Shown: positions 1 through 11,320 of the stretch, piece after piece | How positions within the stretch are numbered: position 1 is the first letter of the stretch | Layout of the letters: the number at the start of each line of letters is the position of its first letter | NCBI GenBank assembly: GCA_028386065.3 | Contig: JAKUCV010006794.1 | Span: 36,528 to 100,527, forward strand | Length of the DNA stretch: 64,000 nucleotides | DNA from: Turnera subulata | Lineage: Eukaryota; Streptophyta; Magnoliopsida; Malpighiales; Passifloraceae | Direction: 5' to 3' | The notes under the pieces: model-generated | What the model was told of the DNA's origin: nothing | Seen by the model: only the letters and a program-made list of their open reading frames with translations | The model's database searches: none | Program-made: the position numbers and the translations under genes

Positions 1-2220
1 CAGGCCTTGCGGGAGAACGAACTTTATGTGAAGAGGGAGAAGTGTGCATTCGCCCAACATGAAGTCATATTCTTGGGGCACAAAGTGGGAGGCGGCAAGC
101 TGATGATGGACCAGGCCAAAGTGGAGGCAATCCAAGCTTGGGAGCCACCCAAGCGAGTCCCCGAGCTCCGATCATTCCTTGGACTTGTCAACTATTATCG
201 GAGATTCATCATGGGGTACTCGGCCATTGCAGCACCCTTGACGGACCTCTTGAAGAAGAACAAGCCATGGGTTTGGTCCGAGGAATGCCAACAAGCCTTC
301 AACGGTTTGAAGAAGGCTATCATGGAGGAACCGGTGCTAAGTTTACCTGACCATACCAAGCCTTATGAGGTGCACACGGATGCTTCAGATTTCGCCATTG
401 GCGGGGTGCTAATGCAAGAAGGGCACCCAATTGCTTACGAGAGTCGCAAGCTTAATGATACAGAGCGGCGCTACACGGTGCAAGAGAAGGAGATGACAGC
501 AGTGGTCTATTGCCTTCGGGTGTAGAGGCATTACTTGCTTGGGAGCAGGTTTGTTGTCAAGACAGACAACGTGGCCACGAGTTATTTCCTCACCCAGAAA
601 AAGCTCACACCAAAGCAAGCACGGTGGCAGGATTTTCTAGCGGAGTTCGATTATGTGTTGGAGTACAAGCCAGGAAAAGCCAACTTGGTGGCCGATGCTT
701 TGAGTAGGAGGGCCGAGCTTGCAGCCATAAGTCGACCCGATAGCCCTTTGGTGTAGCGCATCAAGGAGGGGATGGCACATGATCCACAGGCCAAAGCCTT
801 GGCCGAGCTTGTTGAGCAAGGCAAAACAAGGAGATTCTGGCTTGATGATGGGCTGCTCTATACAAAAGGGAGCAGAATATATGTGCCTCGACATGAGAAG
901 CTGAGGAAGGAAGCACTCAAGGAGTGCCACGATTCAAAGTGGGCTGGCCATCCGGGGATTGATCGCACCCTGGCATTGTTGGAGGACTCATTCTATTGGC
1001 CTCGGATGCGGGATGATGTGGAGTTGTATGTTCGGACTTGTTTAGTTTGCCAACAAGACAAGCTTGAACAACAACGTCCACCGGGTTTGCTGGAGCCATT
1101 GCCTACACCCAATAGGCCTTGGGAGGGCATCACACTTGACTTCATTACCAGCCTGCCCAAGTCTGACGGGTTCAAAATGATCTTGGTAGTCGTGGATCGA
1201 TTCTCCAAATATGCTACCTTCATCCCAACAACCATGGATTGTACAGGAGTTGAAACAGCCTGCTTGTTTTTCAAGCATGTGGTGAAGCATTGGGGCATTC
1301 CTAAGACGATCGTGAGTGATCGGGACGTGCGCTTTAACTCTCATTTTTAGAAGGAACTTTTTCAGATGATGGGGTCCGAACTCAACTTCTCTACAAGCTT
1401 TCATCCACAAAACGATGGACAAACGAAAAGGGTGAATGCCTTGCTGGAGATATATTTGCGGCACTATGTGAGTGCCAACCAACGGGATTGGGCACAGCTG
1501 CTTGACGTAGCCCAATTCTCGTATAACTTGCAGAGGAGTGAATCCACGGGGATGAGTCCCTTTGAGATTGTCACGGGGCAGCAGCCAATGACTCCAAGCA
1601 CTATTGCTACGGGCTACACGAGGAGTAGTCCTACAGCATACCGGTACGCCAAAGATTGGCAAGCACAAAGAGACGTGGCGAAGGCATACCTCGCCAAAGC
1701 CACGAAGAGAATGAAGAAGTGGGCGGATACTAAGAGGAGGTCGTTGGAGTTTGAAGAAGGCGACCTTGTCATGGTGAAGTTACTACCACACCAACAGAAG
1801 ACCTTTGCCAAGCTACACAAGGGGTTGGTACGACGCTACGAGGGTCCATTCAAAATTGTTAAGCGATTGGGCAAAGTTGCCTACAAGCTTGGCCTACCCT
1901 CACGGCTCAATCTCCACCCCGTCTTCCACGTGAGTTTGTTGAAGCCATACCATAAAGACGAGGAAGACCAAGACCGAGGACAGTCCAAGAGAGCACCAAT
2001 ATCAGTCACTGCCTCCTTCGACAAGGAAATTGAGGACATTCTCTCGTGGCGCCCTATCTCTGTGCGGGGCAGGAACGAGAACTATGTGGAGTACTTAGTT
2101 CATTGGAAGGGACTTCCAGAAAGTGAGGCCTCCTGGGAGCGAGACCGGGACTTGTGGCAATTCGAAGACAAGATCAAGGAATTCCAGGCCATGCTCGCCA
2201 CGAGGGCGTTGGCGAAATAA
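1..2220 (+). pseudogene. Ty3/gypsy chromovirus pol fragment (RT end, RNase H, integrase, chromodomain)
   Basis: One reading frame runs from the window edge to the TAA at 2218-2220 and is broken by three in-frame TAG codons (523-525, 754-756, 1348-1350). In order it encodes the end of reverse transcriptase (RSFLGLVNYYRRF), RNase H (HTDASDFAIGGVL), an HHCC integrase zinc finger (about 908-1065), the integrase core (LDFI near 1137, SDRDVRF near 1316) and a C-terminal chromodomain (about 2020-2200, with YLVHWKGLPESEASWE). HPVFHVSLLKPYH before the chromodomain is typical of plant chromoviruses; a Galadriel-like clade is only a guess. The integrase DGQTERVN motif reads DGQTKRVN, so the catalytic glutamate is lysine. 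The copy is therefore dead in cis at the stop codons and at the active site. The 5' part lies outside the window. Confidence 0.93.
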
Positions 2221-2231
2221 GTGGGGGAGAA

Positions 2232-2795
2232 TGTCACACCATTTGCTTGCAAACCTAGCAGGGGGCGGAATTCCCTATGGAACCCTCTAGGATCCACTTG
2301 TGGACAAGCATGTGCAGACCTCCAGTGGGGGACAAGAGTGCCTGACATGAGCAGACACTCAGTGGGGTACAATCATGGGCAGCATGTGCAAGCACTCACT
2401 TGTGGGCAAGCATGGGCAGACATTCTCCCAAAGAAGGCAGGCATGGACAGACGCTCCTGGGCAGACCTACAGGCCTTGGCTCCACCGTTAGATCGTGGGG
2501 AGCTTTAGAGGGCCGATCCTAGCCGTCCGTTGGGGGGCGGGTTTGGCTATATAAAGGGGAAGGCTCCTCCTCTGTAATCATTCATTCTTTTGTACACACA
2601 ATTGTACTTTGTATACTTGAGATAAGTAATACAATCAGTTTATTCCTTCCAAACACTTGCTTTCCTTTTCATTGCCTTGAGCTGGTTCTTTTACCAAGTT
2701 TCATTGTGAAGGTTAAGGCTGACTTAGGCGTGAGTTTGAGTGAGAGTTGCCTAAGGCCGCACGGACTAACATCCCAAAATTCTAAGTCCGTGACA
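2232..2795 (+). repeat. 3' LTR of the gypsy chromovirus
   Basis: The LTR starts with TGTCACACC directly after a polypurine tract (AGTGGGGGAGAA, 2220-2231) and ends with CCGTGACA at about 2795, giving about 564 bp with TG...CA ends. A TATA box (TATATAAAGG, 2548-2557) sits inside it, followed by the likely R/U5 region. The 5' LTR is outside the window, so the target duplication and the LTR divergence cannot be assessed. Confidence 0.85.
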
Positions 2796-2918
2796 ATGTT
2801 GTCTTTTCTTTTATGCAATAGCATATGTAGTGATGACACGAGTCTAATTAGACTTTGGTTCGCAGTTCATTAATTTAGCATTTTTTAACCAAATTGAAAT
2901 TATAACTCACAGTAACTT

Positions 2919-3552
2919 TTTTTTTTATCAGAAACGATTTTCCATTCCATTCATAAACGATGAGTACAATAGCATCAAGCTATCAAACTACAAATAGAAA
3001 TATATCTAGATCTATTACAGAAATTGAAGAACAAGATCTCCAAAACTTGTAAAACTTCCCTTGAGGACATCGATATCTAGTATGGCACTACAAGTCTTCA
3101 TGCTAAATACGCTGCAACAGAAGAAGAAACACTTCTACCTGAATTTGAACACCATGGCTAATACACATCCCATCAACTTCTTTAAGCTCCATGGAAACAA
3201 AGAGAGTAAAGAAACCCCTCACAGAGTCAAGATCAATTTGGTTTCCAAGTAGATTGGACCAAAGATCTTTCACAACTATCATTAAATAGTAGAGAGTGCT
3301 TAGATCTCTGAATAGATCAGGTCAATTAACTCTTTGAAATTCTAAATCTAGGTTGATTCTACTCCATTTGATAAAAAAAATCCTCCATGAAAGGAGGAAG
3401 AAAAATGCCCAATAATGACATAGGAAAGTTGAAATACAACTAAAAAACTACCAAACTAAGATAGTAAAAGAAAAAAAAAATAAGAAAAGAAAAATAATTG
3501 GGGCTTACCACCGGACAAGGAAGCACCGGCCGCAGCCCCTAGTTCTTTGTTT
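2919..3552 (-). mobile_element. non-LTR retroposon remnant, minus strand, with 12-bp TSD
   Basis: The segment is flanked by two exact copies of TCACAGTAACTT (2907-2918 and 3553-3564). It begins with a run of T on the plus strand, which is a poly(A) tail on the minus strand. This is the signature of target-primed reverse transcription. The 634-bp body has no recognisable coding region, so it is either a 5'-truncated LINE 3' end or a non-autonomous retroposon. The family is not identified. Confidence 0.65.
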
Positions 3553-3564
3553 TCACAGTAACTT

Positions 3565-4640
3565 GAACTCTCTCAATCTATCCAAAATCTCCAATTTGAC
3601 ATATCCCTTTAAAAATACAACAATTCCTACTCCACCTTTATCCCCAACCCAAAAATCGTCCCCCTTTATTACACCCACCTGCACCACTCGGGCTTGAGTT
3701 CCACGATCACTACCTCAACTCAACATGTACGCTGTTGAAAACCCCGATAAGGTAAACTCCAACTAACAGCACCTGTCGAAGCCCTCCCCCAATAAATTAA
3801 AAGAGATGGCGGACTGGAAATTACAAAGGTTACTTAGGAGCATGAAGAGCGTGTGTGTGATCGAGACAAAATGTTCTAGTAGTGTCGCATGACTTGAGGA
3901 CGAGATATGAGTGAAAAAGTAAAAGGTGAGAGGTGAAATAAATAAAGTAAAGGAACAAAAGAAAAAAAACACACAAATAAATGAAAAGAAGAACGTTATC
4001 TAAAAAAAAAAAATGAAAAGAAGAAGTGGCGGGCTATATTATACTACTATATGGAGAGATAGTACAGTATTCAAACCAACCACCAATACCGAAGCTCTTA
4101 TGGTGCGTTATGTTTTTTATTTTAGAAAGAGAGAGAGGTTGATGTTTATTTTTGGGGTTTTTTTTTTTGATAACGTCATTTGCGTTACAATACAATATTG
4201 CAGAAAGAAAGAACACCTCCTAATGAATCACAGTTTTTACACTTGTCAGCTTTGTGACAGTGAAGTGTGCAGCGCACCTCCTCACTTGGCCATTCCCCAT
4301 CCAAGGTTCCCGTCCCCCTGTGGCCCTCTCTCTGGTATCATCCATCATCTGCATTTTCTTACCTATTAAGTTTTTTTTTATATCTATCTATCCAATACCA
4401 CCCACTAATTGAATGAAATACTATTAAATTAACATAAAAATACTCTTTTTAAGGAAGATAATGAAGTAATCCAGTACTGTCTCTTCTCCCCACTTCATCA
4501 GACCCCAAAAAAAGAAACAAATCCAGTGTACTGTACGCACTACCTCGTATTCTCGTAATATGGAGAGTACGTAAATATATATCTGATTAATTAGCAACAC
4601 CGCCAGTTGTCTTGGAGGTGGGGCTGTGTACTAGTACTAT
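3565..4640. other. intergenic, A/T-rich; no gene seen
   Basis: This stretch has poly(A) and poly(T) runs and short ORFs without recognisable motifs. It leads into the promoter of the CYP88A gene. Confidence 0.5.
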
Positions 4641-4645
4641 ACTTG

Positions 4646-4655
4646 CTATATATAC
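4646..4655 (+). promoter_or_regulatory. putative TATA box of the CYP88A gene
   Basis: CTATATATAC lies about 235 bp upstream of the chosen ATG. The predicted leader carries two GA-repeat tracts (about 4734-4755 and 4806-4833). In plants such GAGA tracts are known binding sites for BBR/BPC factors; that they act here is inference. Confidence 0.45.
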
Positions 4656-4888
4656 CTAGCTAGTGATATACTTAATTATACTACACTATAGTAGTAACAA
4701 ATGGTGATCGGTTGAGTTTGTAGCACAAAGAGATAGAGAGAGAGAGAGAAAGAGAATTGGTGTTGGTTTTGGTCTGTGAAGAAAACCCAGAACAGAGTGA
4801 GGGAGGGAGAGAGAGAGAGAGAGAGAGAGAGGGGAAGATTTTTGATATTTTGAGAAATATATTTGAGGAGGAAGGAGGAAGGAGGAGG

Positions 4889-5587
4889 ATGAGTAGTTGG
4901 TGGGGAGCAGGAGAGGTGGTGGTTGTGTTGGGGGTGGTGGGGTTAGTGATCATATGGATAGTAAAGAGAGTGAATTGGTGGATATATGAAGCAGGGCTTG
5001 GAGAAATGCAGTACTCGCTCCCCCCTGGTAATCTGGGATTGCCTTTCATTGGCAACATGTGGTCCTTCCTCTCTGCTTTCAAGTCTCATGACCCTGACTC
5101 TTTCTTGCGCTCCTACGTCTCCAGGTCCCTTCATCACATCTCTATGTCTCTCTTTACTTTCCTTTTTCTTCTATGTTTTAATTAATTAAATTAATTACGG
5201 ATCCTCCCATGCCACTCCACCCCCTCAATTCATCTCCCCTACTCTCCTGCTGCATGTCTTTCCCTTTTCCTGTTTAATTTCCACCAGATACATACATGCA
5301 TGTCTTGTCTTTAATTTACAGGATCCTCATTTATTTCCATATTCAATTCGCTGCTACTATATACACATCTATCTATATCTATATCGCACTGTACTTGCTC
5401 CATCCCCACTCCACTGGATTCTCCCCATCAATCTTTTTATATATTCCATTCACCTTTAATCCGCAACAGCAGTTCATAATAATCATGATAACGACATGAG
5501 TAGCCATAGCCTTTGGCCGATTATGTCATTTTGTGGTGTGTGGGATTTTAATATTTGTATATATATGATATATTTATTCTTTTGCTT

Positions 5588-5622
<35 letters not shown>

Positions 5623-7872
5623 ACCTTTTTTTCCTGGGGATTAAAGTTTATAGACCTTAATTTGTTCATCATCTTAAATTAAAAAGTTTATATGATTGAA
5701 GAAATTAAGGCAACAAATATATGCATATATAGATGGTGATTATGATTATTATTTATAATATGTACAGATATGGGAAGACGGGGATTTACAAGGCCTTGAT
5801 GTTTGGGAAGCCAAGTGTAATAGTGACAACGCCAGAGACATGCAAGCTAGTGTTAACAGATGATGATGCATTCAAGCCTGGTTGGCCCGATTCCACCATG
5901 GAACTCATCGGCAGGAAATCATTCATTGGTATATCTCAAGAAGAGCACAAGCGGCTTCGACGCCTCACTGCTGCTCCTGTCAATGGTCATGAAGCACTGT
6001 CTGTCTACATCCCCTATATTGAACAAAATGTGGTATCTGCCTTGGACAAATGGGCCACCATGGGTCAGTTCGAGTTCTTGACTCATCTCAGGAAGCTTAC
6101 CTTCAGAATCATCATGTATATCTTCCTCAGCTCCGAGAGCGCTCCTGTCATGGAGGCCCTAGAGAGGGAATATACCTCCCTTAATTATGGTGTTAGAGCC
6201 ATGGCAATCAATCTTCCCGGATTTGTTTACCATAGGGCACTCAAGGTTACTTCCTCCATCATCATTATCATCCATCCGTCGTTTTTAATTTGTACAATTT
6301 TTTTTAATTAATTAATTCTGCACAGGCCCGTAAGAACCTTGTTGCAATATTACAATCCATAGTGGATGACCGAAGAAATCAGATGAAAGTTTTGACAAAG
6401 AAGAAAGACATGATGGATGCTCTATTGGATGTTGAGGATGAAAATGGCAGAAAATTGAGCGACCAGGAAATCATTGATGTCTTGCTCATGTACTTGAATG
6501 CCGGCCATGAATCTTCTGGTCATATTATGATGTGGGCTACTATTCTCCTCCAGGAACACCCTGAATTCCTCCAGAAAGCCAAGGTAACATATATAACTCA
6601 TTGCCAGTAAGCTCCGACCAGCTTGATGTTAGTTTAAAACTTCCGGGGCAGTTACTCTTTTCTCTTTTAATTTCGGGTATTGAATTGATTACGTGCCTCG
6701 ATTAATTAATTAATTAGTGTTTGATGAACTTTTCAGCGAGAACAAAATGAGATCTTGAAGAAGAGGCCAGCAACTCAAAAGGGATTAACACTTAAGGAAG
6801 TGCGAGAAATGGAATTCCTTTCTAAGGTACCTATATGTTTCTTTTATTTTATACTTCTTCTTCTTTATGTCAGCTTCTTCACACTTCCAACACTTTGTAC
6901 TTAATTTGCTGGATTGTGTTCAGTTTCCATAAGACTCTAGCCACGCTCATCAAGCCATTTTCTTTTTTCTGTTAACAAAAATATTCTAGGTAATCGACGA
7001 AACACTTCGTTTGATAACGTTCTCACTCACTGTTTTCCGCGAGGCAAAAAGAGATCTCAGCATAAATGGTTAGTTGATGATGACTCTCCCAATCAAGTCC
7101 TCTTTTTTTTTTTTTTTTTTTTGATGGAAAGGCATGGTTAATTAATTAAGGGTGGCTGCAGACTCAATTGTGCTCTCTGCATGTTTCAGGTTTTATTGTT
7201 CCAAAAGGCTGGAAAGTTCTGGCTTGGTTTAGGAGTGTTCACTTGGACCCAGAAATCTATTCAAATCCCTACGAATTCAATCCTTCCAGATGGGATGTAT
7301 GTGGATTAATTTTGCATTGGTTCATTTTTCTTTTGTTTTGGGTGATATATAACCTGCTGAAAAAACTACTGAAACGTCAGAAATATGGAATCTCTCTTTT
7401 TCTTCCTCGTATATATTTGTGTGTGTATATTATGTATATATGTATATATATATATATGAATGCACACCGATTATATCTATATATGGGTTGACATGAAATA
7501 CCCTGTTGTAGAATTTGGTGGCCAAAGCAGGAACTTTCCTCCCCTTTGGAGCAGGGAGTCGGCTGTGCCCTGGAAATGATCTTGCCAAGCTTGAAATTTC
7601 CATTTTCCTGCATTATTTTCTGCTTAATTATGAGTGAGTCCTTGCTGCTTTTCCACCTTGATCTCTAACCCGATCGATCTTAGTGTTATGAGTTGAACTG
7701 TTTTCTCCTTTTGCATTTTCCATGTTGACGAGATCGATGCCTTGTTTCCACTTATTACAGGGTTGAACGTGTTAATCCAGGATGTTCGTTGATGTACTTG
7801 CCCCATTCCAGACCAAAAGACAACTGCTTAGCAGTAATCAAGAGCAGGCCTTCTTCGGTATTGGGAGCATAA
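4889..7872 (+). CDS. KAO: ent-kaurenoic acid oxidase (cytochrome P450, CYP88A type)
   Basis: Eight exons join in frame: 4889-5124, 5768-6245, 6326-6583, 6737-6826, 6990-7068, 7190-7296, 7512-7633 and 7761-7872, all with GT-AG borders. They give 493 aa, the usual CYP88A length. The family oxidises ent-kaurenoic acid to GA12 in three steps, on ER or plastid-envelope membranes, in gibberellin synthesis. Visible features are an N-terminal membrane anchor (about residues 8-28), a proline hinge [13 protein letters not shown] (about 43-55), the I-helix AGHESSGH (about 296), ExxR as ETLR (about 358) and the haem loop [10 protein letters not shown] (428-437, Cys435). Conserved stretches such as [20 protein letters not shown] and [20 protein letters not shown] match CYP88A closely. 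The ATG at 4889 is chosen because the hydrophobic anchor follows at once. The same frame is open further upstream but only through GA-repeat leader. There is no break, so the gene looks intact. Confidence 0.93.
5592..5621. repeat. (TA)n microsatellite in CYP88A intron 1
   Basis: About 15 uninterrupted TA units lie in the 643-bp first intron. They are likely length-polymorphic. Confidence 0.8.
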
Positions 7873-8132
7873 CCTATTTCAAAGAATAAAGGAAGAGACA
7901 ATGGAAGAGAAGAAGGAGGGGAAATTAAGAAGATCATCATGTCGGAAATAGATTAGAAATAGATTATAATTTCTTCTTCTTGGAGATTTTATTTTATTGA
8001 ATAAAATTAACGGCAGGGTCATGGGAAAGGGGGGTTATTGCGGCTTGTTGAATTTTCCTGTACACCGAACTTGTCAGTTATGAAAGAACTGCAGTGAAGT
8101 TTTATCTTCCATTTCTGATTTATCCCACGTTC
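7873..8132. other. 3' flank of the CYP88A gene
   Basis: This is the likely 3' UTR and terminator region, with AT-rich sequence after the TAA at 7870-7872. AATAAA-like motifs occur near 7887 and 7998. No other gene is seen. Confidence 0.4.
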
Positions 8133-8460
8133 TTTCCTTTTTTTTTTCTTTTTTTTTTTTTTTGGGTAACCCTTATATTAATAACCAACTAGAACTTGTT
8201 ACGGCAACACAGGGCAGATTAAGTGTGGAGAACGTCGGTGAATAGCAAATGAGTCACACCATCTAGTGGGGTCAGCAAGTGCCAACCGTCCCGTAGAACA
8301 AGAAGCAGTAGTATGGGCCGTAGTTTGTGTGAGCGCAATGGGCTCACTTATTGAGTGGGTTGGCACATGGACAGTTGAAGAGATGGGCCGCACATTGATT
8401 AGAATTTGGCAGATCCTCAATCCACAAGTAGTTAATTGATTAATTAGTAGTAGCAAACTG
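8133..8460 (-). mobile_element. possible LINE 3'-end remnant with poly(A), minus strand
   Basis: A long T-rich run (about 8138-8163) borders a moderately GC-rich 300-bp stretch. The arrangement resembles a minus-strand retroposon tail. No target duplication or coding motif was confirmed. Confidence 0.3.
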
Positions 8461-8511
8461 CAAGTTAGGGGGCCATTTCATTCATTTCCATATCATATGA
8501 TGATGATATAT

Positions 8512-8648
8512 TTTTGGTTTCCCATCTGGTATCTGAAGTTTTGCCCCGGCTATTCCGGTCGGCCTGTGTCGTACACCTGGATATGGTAGGTGAGTCTCCC
8601 AATGGAGATTTTTTGCGTACACGAGGACTCGAATCCGAGACCTCGCTT
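8512..8648 (-). mobile_element. SINE-like element with tRNA B-box-like motif, minus strand
   Basis: Read on the minus strand, the segment begins GCGAGGTCTCGGATTCGAGTCC. The part GGATTCGAGTCC is close to the pol III B box GGTTCGANTCC. It is bordered by similar ATGATGATG(T)TATATAT stretches (about 8497-8511 and 8650-8666), which may be imperfect target duplications but are low-complexity. No A box is clear, so a 5'-truncated copy is likely. Confidence 0.4.
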
Positions 8649-8666
8649 ATGATGATGTTATATATC

Positions 8667-9831
8667 AGTGCTTTAATTATGGGGAGGGATCAGAGAGGCA
8701 AAAGCAAGGCAGGACAAGTTTGAATATTCTTGAATATGGCAAAATTTGGGGTGATATACAGTATATAAAATGTTGAAGCTGATAAGTTAGTTTTTTGTTC
8801 GTTCGTTTGTTTGTGTTTTGATCGAGAAGTTGATCGATAAGTTGGCTTAGAAATAAGATACTTGGATCTGCTTATTGGACTGAAAGCAACGTATACCCAT
8901 CCACTAGCTAGGCCTATATGAAATGAAATGATATGTGGGAAATTAGTGATGATAAGCAAGCAAATCGAGATTATTAAGTTTGGAAAGGGCGATGGATGGA
9001 GGGGCCAGACGACGTGTGTGACTTGAACACGACCTCCTGGAAGGAAGTCGCTGTATAAAAGAAGAAGTTGGTAATTGATAAAAGGAATTAATTACTCAAA
9101 GAAAGACGACAAATGCTTTCCAGGTCACAGTGGAAGTGAAAGAGGTCACAGCTCATCCTTAATGCTTGCTTCATTTGCTTCTCCCCCCACCCTATATATA
9201 GTCCTTAATTAGCTGCCTTCCTGGAAAGTCACTTTTCAGTTATCACACAATTTTGACCCATATTATATAATATGGATCACTCAAAATGATTATCGCGCAA
9301 CCAGATTCTCTCATTTGATTTTGCGTACGCTATCTCATATTAATTCAGTGCGTACTACAACCTCCGGCTTTAATTAGCATGCATTCGATCCATCATTGCA
9401 TGCATCTCTCCCTCCGTCTGCCGGGTACGTAATCCATTAATTAGTAACTAAAGTACTCCTTAATCTATGGTGTAGGATTTCCCCTATATATATATATATA
9501 GCAGATATTCATGATGATTCCCTTTAATTAGTCCAGTACTTCAGTTCAAATTAAGGAGGGTGGCCTGCAGGGTTCCTCTCTCTGGGCCTGTGTCGTCCTA
9601 AATGAATTGATGGGAAAGCTACCAAAAAAAAGCACTGCATGTTTCAAACATGTCCAAATCAAACACAGCTAGCGCTCTTAAGAAAGCCACCCCAAAAAGA
9701 GTAAGCACTTTGAATAAGACAATCATTAATTAGTCACTAATGATGTTCATGACGATGCATATAATATATATATTATATTATTGAACCTTGTTAATTTTGA
9801 CAGGATGCAAATATATAGTGTGATGTGAAAC
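8667..9831. other. intergenic, AT-rich; no gene seen
   Basis: TA-rich sequence with several TTAATTAA-type palindromes and short TA runs (for example 9485-9500, 9763-9780). No ORF with recognisable motifs is present. Confidence 0.5.
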
Positions 9832-10080
9832 TTTGCATGCACATAACTGTACACAACAATGTCACGCTTCCTTTTTCTTCTTTGTTTTCTTTTTCACGCT
9901 CTTGATATTGGCCTCATCAGCTCTTATAGGTTTTGGAATATCTAGTAGTTCACAATCAAACACATATATGCACATATATATTTGTTATTATATAGTCATA
10001 GAATAGTCCTCCCCTCCCCAATAACATTGCAAGTTTCATTGAAGAACACCTTGCAACTCAATTAAGCCTTCATTTTCTTA
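9832..10080 (+). repeat. NPF upstream segment (pieces A and B) copied elsewhere in the window
   Basis: Piece A (about 9832-9957) recurs inverted at about 20233-20352 and 35012-35131. Piece B (about 9958-10080) recurs in direct orientation at about 20353-20455 and 38567-38674. The copies are diverged but clearly alignable by eye; ACACAACAATGTCACG and ACATTGCAAGT are examples of shared words. The segment lies 110-360 bp upstream of the NPF TATA box and is probably part of its promoter. Confidence 0.8.
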
Positions 10081-10192
10081 ACTTTTTCCTTTTACACGTG
10101 ACGTGGGCCTTCCCCTAGCTAGCTGGAAATTAAAATCTATTAATTAATCAAATATTGTTAGCGTTATTAATTAGCTTAGGTTCTCGCCATCC

Positions 10193-10202
10193 TCTATATA
10201 TG
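10193..10202 (+). promoter_or_regulatory. putative TATA box of the NPF gene
   Basis: TCTATATATG lies about 110 bp upstream of the ATG at 10312. The predicted leader is CT-rich, as is common in plant genes. Confidence 0.5.
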
Positions 10203-10311
10203 CGCATGCCTTCTTCACACACTCTCAAGCCATACTTCCCGAAAAAATTTCAGTTGCTTCTTCTTCTCTTTCTACCTAATAATTTCAGCTGCTAGCTAGC
10301 AGGGTGCAACA

Positions 10312-11260
10312 ATGGCATGTTTACATATCTACAAAGAGGTTAGTAAATATGGAGGGCTTTAATTTTCATTTCTCAAGTTTATGTTTCGCCTACGGATGGA
10401 TGGATCAAAAATATATATAGCATAGCATGTACATCTTAAACAGAGAGAAGGATCAGTCTTAGTATATATGCGCATTGCATGGCCATGCTAATCCCTTCAT
10501 CATGCATGCTAGCACCCGGGGTATCACGTGCATAAGTGTTTCATACGAAGAATCCAATTCTTTTAATTACGGCTAATGATCCTTCTTCCGTCCAATTAAG
10601 AGGAATTGCTGTGCTTGTGGACTGTCTAGTGCTATATATGATGTACTGGGAGTTCACAGCCTGACCTGACCGAGGGACTCTGATTGTTTTGGATATATCA
10701 TCAATATATAAAATTTAATTTGATGATTAATAATGAAAATATTACATATCCTTAATTATATCACTAATCAAATATAAATATATATGGTGGTTATTATTAT
10801 TTTATTATTACTATTATTATTTGAAGTGTCAAGACTTCCTGGCTTGCTTGCAGCACATCGTCCTTAGTTATTTTGATTGCATACATTACTTAAAGCAGTC
10901 CTCGCGCAAATTTCTACATATATATCATGTTATTAATTATTGAGGGTGCACATGCGTAAAACTCGCAGGGGAGTACTGTAGATGGAAAGAATATTAATGA
11001 GGAGCAGGAGATTTGCACCGGGGATGGAAGTGTGGATAGGCATGGACATCCTGCAATCCGAGGGAAGACAGGAACATGGATTGCTGGAATTCTCGTACTA
11101 GGTAACTTAAAATTAATTTTACTACATATATCACTAATTAAAGCATCATCGGAATTAATTGTACCTCATGAATCGATCATGATACACATATATATATATA
11201 TACATACCTGCAGGTTGATGGGAATAAAATCCCAAAACCCGTATGTACTGATAGATCGAT

Positions 11261-11320
<60 letters not shown>

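Noticed and set aside
4757..4888. N-terminal extension of the CYP88A protein from an upstream in-frame start
   Set aside because: The 44 extra residues are Glu/Arg repeats coded by GA microsatellite leader; the membrane anchor directly follows the ATG at 4889.
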